Shown here: positions 14,801-27,900 of the stretch, piece by piece
Numbering within the stretch: position 1 is the first letter of the stretch
Layout: each line of letters starts with the position of its first letter
Made by a program: the position numbers and the translations under genes
The notes under the pieces: model-generated
The model's input: the letters and a program-made list of their open reading frames with translations, nothing else
What the model was told of the DNA's origin: nothing
Database searches by the model: none
Assembly (NCBI GenBank): GCA_958295665.1
Contig: OY282559.1
Location: 260,654,245 to 260,718,244, forward strand
Source: Tipula vernalis
Taxonomy: Eukaryota; Arthropoda; Insecta; Diptera; Tipulidae
Direction: 5' to 3'
DNA length: 64,000 bases

Positions 14801-17800
14801 ATTATCATAATTAAAAAATGGTACATAATAATAAGATATATCATTTAAAATTAATTTAGACCGGAATACTTTTTTTCTTAATTTATTATTATATTCGGGA
14901 AGCCCTATACTCGTACCGCAAGCATCTGAAATTAAAATTACAAAATATCAGTCAAATGTTTATCATATCAAATCATCATTTCTTCGTGACGTAGAATATC
15001 ATTCTTGAATGTTCTTGCCCATGTGCTCATGTCATTCGAAATAGTCTTTTTTGCCATTCCTTCAAAATTTGTAATTGTAGGTTAAGTTTAATTTCGCGTT
15101 CTGAATTTAAAAATAAGTTCTTGGCGGGCATTAGCCCAAGAGTGGCAGAGAAACATGTAGAAACAGCAACAGTCGGCAAATTAAAAAAAAAAAGTGTCAA
15201 ACGTAAATTTTGTAATAGAAACGTTAGATAGAAAATTGAAGGAGGTAAAAATCGTTTGCTTAATATGACGCTTATTTAATGCGTAACGGCACACTGGAAG
15301 ATCCATAAAATGAGTTCCCCGAAACCGATAAAAACTAAGGCAATGATATAGAAAAGTTGGTTGACGAAGAACTAAATATTTCTTCACCTTCACTGACGAC
15401 AACTCCAATTTCATACGAGTCTTCTTCGTTTGTTTTACCGAATGTTCTACCAAGGCCAACATTAACACTGTTACCTTCGCTGTTGCCCTCTCTGTCACAC
15501 TCACCGTCACAATCCGCGTAAAATTTTTTTTTTTTTTTTTAAATGTTGCCAATGGCTTTATTCTTGAATCTTTCAACATAAGAAACTAACAAGAAGTAAT
15601 CAAATCTTAAGCTAAAAATTATTACATATTTTAAGTCTTAACCAATGTTAATACTTATTGTTAGGGCTCACAATTTAATTAATTTAGACTACACTTATAT
15701 GTGTATATCGAATTAAATTTACAGGTTCACAGGTTCATTAGTTCGAGTGGATCTGTTCTTCTCAGACGTCTAAATCGCGGCTGTTTTAGTATCTCCCTGG
15801 CCAATTCGTTGGGATGTGCTTCTAGTTTTGAATAATATTTCGAACTGAATTCTTTAATTGTTTCTTTAACGGTTTTAATCCCAAGGTCGTGATGTATATT
15901 ACTATTTCGAATGTACCAAGGAGCATTGGTGATACTGCGAAGTATTTTCGCTTGGGTTCGTTGCAGGAGTTCTCTGTTTGAAGCGCTGGTGGATCCCCAT
16001 AACTGAATACCATAAGTCCATATGGGTTTGATTATTGATTTGTACAGTAAAACTTTATTGGCTAATGACAACTGAGATTTTCTTCCCATCAGCCAATACA
16101 TTTTGGAAAATGTAATTTTTATTTGGTTGCGCTTTGTTTCAATATGATTTTTCCACGTTAACCTTCTATCCAGATGCAAACCTAAGTATTTTACCTTCGT
16201 TTGTTGAGGAATATTTTTATCGTTTAATTTTACTGGTGGGCAGGTGCGTTTGTTTAGCGTGAATGTGACGTGAGTTGATTTGTTTTCGTTCACTTTTATT
16301 CGCCATGCCTTTAGCCAGTCCGCGATCTTGTTTAAATGATTCTGTAATTCCTTTGAGGCAATTTCAGGATTAGTGTGGGACACCAGGATGGCAGTGTCAT
16401 CGGCAAATGTTGATATTATCACTTTGTTGGTTACAGGTATATCAGCTGTGTACAATAAGTATAATATTGGTCCTAGAACGCTACCTTGCGGGACACCTGC
16501 ATTAATATCATTTAAGCAAGTAGTTGCACTGTTTTGTTTGACCATGTATTGCCTTTGGAGAAGATAGTTTCCCAGAACTGAGTGAAATTTTTTCGGTAGA
16601 AGCTCCTTAATTTTGTAAATTAGTCCATCGTGCCAAACTTTATCAAAAGCTTGGGCGATATCCAAAAAGGCAGCAGCACAATATTTCTTTTCCTCGAAGG
16701 TGATTTTGATTGCATTTACAATCCTGTGTACTTGCTCTGTAGTACCATGTTGGTTTCGGAACCCAAATTGATGGTCTGGAATAACGCGCCGTTCTTCTAA
16801 TATTGGTTTCAATTTCATTAGTAACATTTTTTCAAATAGCTTTGAGATTGTGGGCAGCATGCTTATGGGACGATATGATGAGATTTGCGTTTCTTTTTTC
16901 CCTGGCTTATGTATCATTGTGATCAAAGATATCTTCCATTTTTGAGGAATATAACTGGTTCGCATGACCGCGTTGAATACAAATGTTATTAGTTTTATGC
17001 ATTTATCCGGCAATTCCCTTATCATTTTTCCAGTAATAAGATCATGTCCTGGTGCCTTTTTCGGGCTTATGCAAGTTTTAATTGTATTCTTAACTTTCTT
17101 CCAGTTATACTTTATAGGTTTGTAGGATAAACCATCATCCGTTGGCTGGGGTAGCACAAAATAATTATCTTCTTCGTGTGGGACGAATACTGTTGCTAGA
17201 TGAGCAGCAAAAGCATTGGCTTTTTCTTCATCACTTCTCGCCCAATTTCCAGTTGGTAGTCTATCCGCGTAAAATAAAAATCAAAATTATGGACCCAGAC
17301 CAGTGTTAACAATTTCTTGGAAAAGAATAGCCAGAATGGTCCGGGTTTTATTTTTATTTTAAAATTCGTGATGATGCGGATTTTCCTATATCGATGTTCG
17401 AAGAAACGTTGTTAGCAAATTTGTATCAGCAAACAATTGGTGGTTATTATGTCAATTTATGGCAACAAGTTCGGTTGTGCTAGAGAGAATATTTAGGACG
17501 TTGACCATGGATGGAGGAAGCTGCATAATAGATTGGGTATAGACAAAGTTTACAAATTAGTCAAGATATTTAAATGTCTTCAATATAAAACATAAACTGT
17601 ATAGAAATAAATAAAACAACTTAATACAAAATGTGTTAATTTATGGATTTTGGGTAATTGGCGAATTGGTTTGGGTACCAAGGATATGCCCGATGGGGTG
17701 GGTATAAAAAAAACCACAAAAAATTGGGTTTGGGTTTTTTGGGTTTCCAACCGAAGAGTTTAAAAATTCAACCGGATAATTGCTTTGTTCTCGAATATCA

Positions 17801-20800
17801 TCGCTAATAATCGTATCAAAACTATAGTATACTTTTTCATCGCCAGGGTGCTGATTCTATAAAAAATAAGATAATGTGTAAACGGGTAAACTTGTGAAAA
17901 GCATAGCGTACTTTTATGAGTTTGAAATTTTTCGATAGTATTTTAGTAATAAGTCAAACCGAGAAATTGCAAACTCATAAAGTAAGCTTTGCTTTTCACA
18001 AGTTTACCCATTTACACATTATCTTATTTTTTAGAGAATCAGCACCCTGTACCCTGATTCTATAAAAAATAAGATAATGTGTAAACGAGTAAACTAGTGA
18101 AAAGCAAAGCTTACTTTTATGAGTTTGGAATTTTTCGATATTATTTTAGTAATAAGCCAAACCGAGAAATTGCTAACACATAAAAGTAATCTTTGCTTTT
18201 CACAAGTTTACCCATTTACACATTATCTTATTTTTTATAGAATCAGGGTACTGTACCCTGATTCTCTAAAAAATAAGATAATATATGTAAATGGGTAAAC
18301 TTGTGAAAAGCAAAGCTTACTTTTATGAGTTTGCAATTTCTCAGTTTGACTTATTACTAAAATAATATCGAAAAATTCCAAACTCATAAAAGTAAGCTAT
18401 GCTTTCACAAGTTTACCCGTTTACATATTATCTTATTTTTTATAGAATCAGCACCCTGGTATACGATTCATAATTTCGAAATTGATAAAATGACAATCAA
18501 CATTTTTTGGGGCCAAAATAACAATATTTAAAATATCCGAAGATAGAAAGGTTTCTGAAATATTGCCTATCATATCTTGTATGATATTTGAAGAATCAGA
18601 CAGCAGATGTATTGGAATTTAAATGACATCTTGATCGCATTGAGGGAAAGTTTGCATATCACCATTACCTTGATTTAAGGAATTTAACAAACCCAATTTC
18701 ATGGGGTAGAGTTCTCATATTTTGTGTTAAAGTAACACGGTGAAAAGTTGAAAATTCAGACCAAGATATAATACAATTCTCAATTAGGGTGACACGTGAT
18801 CCATGAGGTATTACTGGCAAAATTTGCCGAAAGTCACCGCACAACAGAATTGTTTTACCCCCAAATAATTTTTCTCTACTTTCATTCACAGTCAAATCTC
18901 TCAATAATCTATCAATCATTTTTAAGGCATGTAGTGGACACATTGATACTTCATCAATAATTATCAATGAAGCTGATTTAATGTATCGACCTTGAGCACT
19001 GTTGGCAGTAATGCTTGATACTGAGTTTTCTAAAATTGGAATAGGTAACTTGAAAACATTATGCAAAGTTCGGCCACCAATTAAAAGAGTAGAAGCTACA
19101 CCACTGAAAGCAGTTGGTATGCATAGTATTTGTAATGAATATAATTTATGAATGATTGCTTCTAGGACATACGTTTTTCCACAACTTGCATGAGCTGTCA
19201 AACAAAATACATTGCTACCAGTATTATGATCTAATAATTCACGCAAAACCAAGTTTATAACATTGCATTGTTCATCATTGGCGCTTCTATACATCTCATG
19301 AAAAATGGTTTCTTCTTCAATACGATCAACAAAATCGAAATCAATATTTTCATCCGCATACACTGGAATTGGGAGCCCAAGTTGTTGGCAGGAAAGATTG
19401 TGTGTTTGAAGAATATCATCAATAATCAAAAGGGATCTATTATATGAAATGTTTTAATTATAATATTTAAGAAAATCTTCACTCATGAATATTTTAAACT
19501 CTTCCCATAGAAGTAAGGCATTTGCTGGAACATTCAAACCACAAATAAATCCAAATAGTTCACGTAATTACCGAGGAGATTTAGTTTCTTTTGCTTCATT
19601 CAAACACTCACGCCATTCATTATCATTGGATGCAATACCTCGCGTTTGACATGCTTCGATAAATGTAGGATATTAAACATCTAAATACGTTCGCAAATCT
19701 CCAAATGACTTTAGGCCCCGAACATGCAACAAAAGTAACCGCAAATGAAACAATTCAATATCTTTGGGAGACACAACATACATACAATCGAGATATCACT
19801 TTTTCACTTCCACTTTTTCTCTTAGTCCAATTTTGCTCTCTATAATTCCAAACATAATGCAATGGTATTTCACTGTACAAAAGTCTATTAGACGAAGGGT
19901 CATTATTATTCAAGTTAAAAAATGCCAATAATTTTGTCGTTGATGGATTTGCAACAGCTTCATTCTCAGAACCTTCCCGAAAAACAACATTTTGACGATT
20001 GGGCAAGTGAAAATCAAGGCGAATAATCGTATGCCCATTTAAGAAATTTTGTATCTCATCTATCTACCTGAATTTTGTCATTTAATTTACCATTTAATTT
20101 CCCAAATTCTAACGACGCACAATCATATCCTTTATACACGTACTTGTAAATGTATTTCACACTTTTAACGGTCGTACACACTTCTACGTTTAAATGACAA
20201 TTAAATTTGGCTAAAAGATATGGATTGTATGGAACGACGAATCGATTATCAACAGAATGCCCACGAACAGCAACATTCACACCATTATCACGTCGTCTAT
20301 AAACAGGATATCCATTCATGCTATCATTCGTATAATCACAGAAATCTTTTGGAACATGTTTGCTGCATTTTCCTTTTCTCATGCAGACAGAGTTTGGATT
20401 AAGTAGACCGCATGATGGTCCATGAATCATATGACGCCTAACAATTTCATATAGTTGTGGATGTACTTGAATATCAGGTATTTCAGTAAACACAATCTTA
20501 TCAATATCAACAACCCTATCTATTCTATCATCTCTATCCAAAGTGATCAAAATATGCGCATGAGGTAGAGCACGTTTTTGGAACTCAATAGTATAAATTA
20601 AGGCATTTACTTTACCGAAAATTTCTCTTTTGGAAATTAAATCGATAAGTTCCTTAAGCTTACTTTTAAATACACGAACGACAATATCACAATATCAGGA
20701 CGAAAATTTGCACTACAACCATCAAGAGCTTCAATAATTTCTGGCCATTTCTGGCCTACAGTATGAACTCCATCAGCACCGTTTGGACAATTATTTACAA

Positions 20801-22623
20801 AATCAGTTAAATTATTATACACTTCTGCACGTAATGTAGCCTGATTTTGACGAACAAAATGCAACCTTGTGCCTTCAATCCGCACATACATATCAACCAC
20901 CCATTGAAGAAATAATTTTTGCGAATGATGTAAAAGGCTGAACCCATCACGAATTGCAAGTCTATAAGAGGCATATTGAAGCATTATAACTTTGTTTCGA
21001 GGTACTGTAGAAGAAGAAGTAGTAGCTATGTTATGTGCCATATTGACATGCCAACCAGTATCACCGTTTGGGAACAATAACGGATAAGCTAAAGGATCTA
21101 ACGAAGAATCTAAAACAGCAATACTATGAACTGCGTTTGACAATTTTGAAAAAATAACCATATTTCTCTCAAAAGGAGGTTCACCGTCGTCATTTTTAAA
21201 AATTGCTGCAACATCGGTCTGAACAACATCATCGAAACGACGTATATCTGCATTTCGATTAACTTTTATCACCATACAAACATCAGAAGCAATGTTTTCA
21301 GGCTGTTTACAATATTCTGCCATTGATCTGAAGGATCGAACAAAATCATTAACGCGATCTTATTCTACAGCCAATGCACGCATTAAATCAACATTACAGT
21401 CAACATTTGCTCTTTCACGCATTCTATACTGATTAGCAGTATCAACATAATAAAAGTATAATTGTGCATAGCACTGTTGACGACCGTATTCAGATGTTAA
21501 AGCCCCAGCTCGATGATAAAAAATATTATGAATCTTAAAATGGTATACACCGTTCAAAAGAGTATTAGACAATTTAGCTTCAGAACTAACCATTGCAAAT
21601 GCTGGATTATAGGAGCGAATATTTTCAAAGTAATTTTGAGAACGACGTTTGATCGAATTATCATTAGAAAAAAGTCCATCGCATAGATTTTTAAATAATG
21701 TATTCTGACCAAGAGGAGGTAAATCAATTTTGCCTTTATGGCAACATAAGGTAAACGACTGTGTGTTTCGTAAAGTGACTTCTCCCTGAAAATATTTGGC
21801 ACTACAAAATGCACAACGCAAACTCATTGAACCACAACTATAAGAATTAAAATTACGCGAGATTGAATTTAAAACATATTTAAAATAACCATCTAAATTA
21901 TCTATAGGATTATTATTTGTACCATTGTCGTTTAATGCACTTCTTTGTAATCTCTTATTAATTCTGTCACAACGCCGCTCCACTCTACCAGTAATAGTAG
22001 CACGGCGAGGCATTTTTAAATTTTAAAAAACCTTACCGCCATACAAAAGAAAAACAATTAATCACAATTGAATATAAACTCACTCACTAATACACAATTT
22101 ACAAATCGTTTTTTTAATTGACTTCTGAACAATTTGAATGCACAAAAGAATATGGAAAATGAAAGCCCAATTAGCAACCGAAAACACAGCTTCTCTCTTT
22201 CTATTTATGTCGAACAAAAAAAAAATGAAAAAATACACATATTGTTGTTGTAATTGAATTACGTTGTTTAACTGACAATATAAAATCATCAAAACATGAA
22301 AGAGCTGACAATATGAAACAATGAAAGAGCTGACAATATAAAAATCAAAACGGATTTAATATGATTCCTATTAATATGATTCCTATTTGATTTGATTCCT
22401 ATATGAAAATATGCAAATGTTGTTGTTGTAATGTGTTATTTTTAAACCGTTATAACTCGGTTCTCTGATATCCGATTTATTTAAGACACAGATTGTGCAC
22501 ACCTACAGAAGAATACCTTTCGAATGGTGTAATTTTTATGAAAATCGGTTGGATAGTTTCGGCGTAAAAGGGAGGACTAAATTCATGTTTGTCTATTAAT
22601 ATAATGATGATGATGATGATGAT

Positions 22624-22655
<32 letters not shown>

Positions 22656-24848
22656 ACCCTTCCTAAATAATATTAAAAATATCACACCACAATCCAAAGC
22701 GAAAATATTTTGTTTCCAAATATGTATTTGTTTTGATAGTTATAAACAAAAAAAACTTGGTTTTTTTTAACTTATTTAATTAAAAAAGGAACTAACTCGA
22801 AAAATAGTTATCGTCAAAATTATTAGAAAACATGTAATCAGCTTTTCTATTTTATGTGATCGACGCTGAGGGTTGGGCCTCAAAGGATAATGACATCAGA
22901 ATTGCAGAACAAAGGTTTAATTTGTTTACTAAATAATTTTATGATGCGTTTTATATTTTGATAGAAATCAAAACGATATGCAGACTTCTAGATTATGAGA
23001 AATCAAACACTATTGACGATTGGAATGAACTTCTGGTGGCGAATAGTGTAAATTGTAACAATATACACAAATCTGAAGTTTGAATGTTTTCCTATGCATT
23101 TTGCGTTAGCATTGTTTTATTTTAAATATTAATGATACAAAATTATAAAATAAAATATAAAATCAAAATTTTTAATAAATCAAACGAAGTAATATTTCGT
23201 GTGGTGTAAATAAGTTCTTATTTAAGTATTAAGAAAACTTGATTAAAAAATGGATGAACGAAAAAAAAAACAAAAGAGGAAGAGTATGGGTCATTGCGGA
23301 GTACCGCAATGCAATACTTACAAATCCAGCACAGTATCGATGCACAGACTTCCAAAAGCGGTTATGTCGTCACCAGCCGAACTGCTTAAATGGAAAGTAG
23401 CGCTTAAAATGGGAAAGGAATTCCCTAAACAATTTTTGATATGTAGTCGTCATTTTGATGCCAAATATTTATTGACACCACACAATATACATAAAGGGCA
23501 ATTTAGAGTTCATTTAGCGAAACCCGCTTTTCCAACCGAAAATTTGCCGAAGTCAAGTGTAGATAAGAAACGAATCAAAGATAATGGAAGAAAAAATCGC
23601 CATATGATGAGATCTGCATCTGCTGCTATTGCTGAAGCATCGCGGTTAGTAAAATTCCATATTAAAAATGTTTTCCTCTTCTATATTAACTGTTAATATT
23701 GCAGCTCCAATACTGAAGAAGTTGAAGGTGTTTATATGGAGGAGGTTGAATACCTACAAATCCCTTTATATACCGATTCAGCGGTCCAGTGTGTTCCCGA
23801 TCTAATCGATAAGGGGAATCAGGCAACTATAGCTGAATATATTAATATAGCATCATTTTGGACCACGGATAAAAAGTTGAAAACAATGACGGGAATACCA
23901 AGTTTGGACATTTTAAGGGTGATGGTTGAAGTATGCGAAGATACCAGGAAAAATGAAAATTGCACAATGTCATTTAGAGACCGTATTCTTTTGACGATGC
24001 ACAAATTAAAAAGTAATTGTTCATTTGCGGAAATTGCCATAGGTTTTCAGTTAAGTGATAAAACCGCTAAACTTTATTTTGCGGACACTATTCGGCTTCT
24101 CGCAAAATTAATGAAAAAATTAATTCATTGGCAATCGAAGGAACGAAATTTAAATAATTTACCAACATGCTTTAAAGATTTTTCTAATGTAAGGACAGTT
24201 TTGGATTGTACGGAAATACGAACCGTGACATTTCGATGTTTAACGTGTAGGACTTGTACTTATTCACATTACAAGGGAGCCCATACGCTGAAAATTTTGA
24301 TCGGTGTTTCGCCTTCAGGATCCATCAATTTCGTCAGTAAAGTTTCAACTGGAAGATCTTCGGATAAGGCAATTTTTAACCACACTTCAGAACTTTTAAG
24401 TATGCTCGAACCTGGTGACGCTGTGATGGTAGACAAAGGGTTTTTGATAGCTGACGAACTAGCTCATAGTGGTATTGAAATGATACGTCCGACATTTTTA
24501 TATGAAACCTTTTCTAAGAAAGACGTTGAACGAAATACAAAAATTGCTGCAGCTCGCGTCCATGTGGAAAGGAGAATCGCGCGGCTAAAAATATTTAAAG
24601 TTTTATCCGAGAAAATTGGTATTTCAGTGATACCTTATGTAGATGATATCATGACCGTAATCACTGCATTATCAAACCTATCGCCCCCTATTTTAAAGGA
24701 CGATAAATTTTTATAAACTAAACAAACTATAAAATAAAAATAAAAACAGAAATAATTAACTCAAAAACGAAATAAAAAGTGGTTTTATTTGCAAAAACAG
24801 AATTATATATATATATATATATCTATATATATATATATATATAAATAA

Positions 24849-24940
<92 letters not shown>

Positions 24941-27900
24941 AAAAATAAGTTTCAAATTAAATAGTTCATGACAAATAGCATAATAATAAATTAACGAAAA
25001 ATTAAAGAAAATGTATCATCACAGATAATATCACAAATTAGTGCTAAATAAAATGTATATTAAGTATATGCATATATGTACGTAATAAATAAATATCCAT
25101 TTAAAAATATAAAAAATAAAATAAATTGATTCATAAAGAATAAATAAATTAATCCATCACAGCTCATAACATTAAAAAGAAACAATCGATTTTAAGACGA
25201 ATGGCATCACATGTCTGAAATAAACATTCATTAAAATTTCAATAAAGTTACTAATAAAAATTTCATCCCGATTTATTTTTATTATTTCAAAACTACGATC
25301 ATATGTACTAAAAACTACAAAATCACAGATGGTTAACTTTGTTACGGCCAATCCCAATTGAACTTGACCGTAATAAGGGTGTTTTTGGTTTAAACCACAG
25401 ATAACTATACCAGATGTCGATCTTGTATGGCCCAAATTTACATAAGTTAATTCAATCAATGAAAATTACTCCAAATAAAATCTACCAAAACGAGAAATAG
25501 ACCGATATATAAATTCATATTTTCATCCTTTTCTTTTATTTTATAAAAACTAAAAACCAAAAACCAAAACAAAGTTGTAAATTCTTGGTGTTTTGCCGAA
25601 TTCACAAATCTGCTTATTTCTTTTGAACACATTCATATACAAAAATCATGAAAATTTGAATGAAATTATATTCAAGAAAACATACAAACCTCACAAATAC
25701 ATACGTAATAATGTATAACTCCTTTGTATTTTTTATTTTTATTTATTGTTGGATTTTTGGTTTTTGTCTATACAAAAATTATGGATAATAAAATAAAAAA
25801 AAAAATAAAAAACAAGTCCAATGCAATATAACTTTTATGCAAAATAAGGAACTTTTAAAAATAAGATTGATTACAGGCGATTGATGAAAGATAATTGTGA
25901 AATTTATAATTGATTTAGGTGGATAATTTTATTAGTAATGTAAGTTAATTACCTTTATAGTCGGGTTTAATGGAATAATTAAGTTCGTTGCTGGTACACA
26001 GCACCAACCCATCTAGATCAATATTTTGCGCTAATAAAATTTCACACAAAGCACATACTACTAAGTAATAAAATATGTAAAACATAAATGTAGGTTCGAT
26101 TCGACAAGTAAAAGTGTTGGCAAAATAATATGTGCTTTACTTCTTTGCAATTTCTGTGTTCAAAAGCGAAAACCACTTAAGTACACTTAAGTGATTTTAT
26201 TAGTTTTAGCTTATTTAATACAATTTTATGTGTGAATTACACTGTCCAATTTTTAAAGCCACTTATAAGTCATAAATTTTGAAAGAAACACTAATCCAGT
26301 TTTTCCAGAAACCGATTTAAATGTTTATTTGCTTCTGCTGAAAAGTAGCTTATTTTCACTTAAGTGGTTTTCGCTTTTGGACACAGATTTATTTGAAGCA
26401 TGAGTAGTTGTTTAGTCATTTTTAAGGATTGTGTTATAATATGGACACCTTTCTCTCGGAATAATCGTTTCAAAATATATGAAATTAATTTTGCTATTAA
26501 AACAAATTTCTCGATTCTTGCTTTCAATGAGCCACTTGTGTGCTTGTTTTGTTCTTTATATATTTTGCCACATATAATAATAATATTGTCTGTAATGTAA
26601 GTTAGCGTAATACGATGATTTCTTGTAAGAAAATGATGGCACCACATTGTTTCTAAAGGCCAGCTTTCAATTCTGAATAATTATATTTTTATCAAAAATT
26701 ATTAGAGAAACATACAAAAAAAAGATCAAAACACATTTCTATTTCATTTTCAAAATTAATTTTTATTTTCCTTTAAGAATATAATTTTAAATTTAAAGTT
26801 AAATATGATTTCATTCCCAAATTAGCTATGCAAAATTTTTAATTTTTTGGATGCTTGCGTCGGAGCGATATTGTTCCGCGATTTTTCCTTTTTTTGGCTA
26901 AACCCACCATTTAAAATTGACCATTTACAATTTTTCCGTATTAGCACCAAAATAAAAAAATATATTAATTTTTATGTGCTTGTTACACGGATCAATTGTT
27001 TGAGGAAGAAATGTCGGATACAGCTCGTTAATTTTCTTAAAACTACTTAATGCAATTTTCTTTAGTATGTTTGGGAGATGGCCTTCTGTCGAATAATTGC
27101 TATCAAAAATTGTGTATACTAATTTCGCAATTACAACAAATTCCTCTGTTGGAGCTTTTAATGAACCGAAATTGCTTGTTTCTTTCTTGAAATTTTTTTC
27201 GTTTATAAATATTTCACTATGAGCTATTTCTTCGTCCCCTTTGATTAATTTTAGTTTACATTTGTCACATGATATTTTTTTGTGTAAGCAATACCCTGCA
27301 TAGTAAGTAATGGCGTTACTTTCAAGGTTTTTAAAATTTATGTCTATTAAATTATCCAAATCCTCCTCATCGTGACCGTCGTCCTTCTTCTACCCAAACT
27401 CCTTTAAACTTTCCTTATACTCGGCTTTGAATTCAGCCCAATCAAGCACAATGTGATCGCTATCCTCGATGATACAATTGGAGCAATTTGAGTTGTTTAT
27501 TAATTTCATTACCATAATATTGGCAAAATGTTGGCCTATGTCATTGCTGGTTGGAGTATAGTTAAAACCACCTTTTCCTCGAAGTTGCGAAAAAAAATTT
27601 TCTAACGCGTCTTGATTCGTTCTTCCTGTCAGCACAAAATCAACATTATTTTGTGACAAATAGTCAATGAGTGCAAGTTGAGATTTTATTGTTAATTGAA
27701 ATCCTTTTATAAACTTGAAGTAGTTTTCATTTTTTGACACTATTTTGAGTTTTTGTAAATAATCCAGGCTTTTTTCCAAAAAACAATAAATTTTATTGTC
27801 CTTATAAAGAGACTGCTCATATGGAGATTTTGAAGCAAAATTTCTTGAATTTAGGCAGTCAAACAAATTATTGAAAAATTCAATAATATTTTCTGTTGCC

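Larger units (their letters stand above)
14275..17758 (+). mobile_element. hAT-like element relic, interrupted by a jockey-type insertion
   Basis: The left end CAGGGTTGTCAAGAACCCG resembles the short TIR and subterminal repeats of hAT elements. The right end near 17750 reads TTGGAAACCC on the opposite strand, beside similar GGGTTT-rich repeats. At 17450-17520 a short frame with [12 protein letters not shown] resembles the hAT dimerisation motif (ATSSxxERxFS). The region is mostly non-coding and strongly decayed. The class is inferred and the ends are approximate. Confidence 0.4.
17760..22660 (-). mobile_element. Helitron (Helentron-like) relic encoding Rep-helicase
   Basis: On the minus strand a single Rep/helicase can be followed from 22013 to about 17760 through several frameshifts. 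It holds an N-terminal cysteine pair region (CAFCSAKYF), the HUH nickase motif as PHAHIL near 20555, the double-Tyr motif [10 protein letters not shown] near 20130, then a PIF1-type helicase with [11 protein letters not shown] (Walker A), IIIDEVSM (Walker B), [12 protein letters not shown] and [13 protein letters not shown]. The helicase C-terminus resumes beyond the MITE array as SFDTIISDD then NYPVEFL at 17765-17843. The 5' flank at 22440-22600 and a GAT repeat at 22606-22656 precede it. Ends are approximate. Confidence 0.85.

Noticed and set aside
19180..19220. Degenerate Walker A (TAHASCGKT) in the Helitron helicase as a novel variant
   Set aside because: GKT is retained, and the TAHAxCGKT form is, as far as I recall, common in insect Helitron helicases, so it is not notable.
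23819..24040. Minus-strand frame within the ISL2EU transposase
   Set aside because: It is antisense to an intact, motif-bearing transposase exon.
25172..25459. A 95-residue minus-strand frame starting inside the P-element TIR ([14 protein letters not shown])
   Set aside because: The first part is P-element terminal sequence read by chance into the YqaJ C-terminus. The real gene is the interrupted ISL2EU nuclease.
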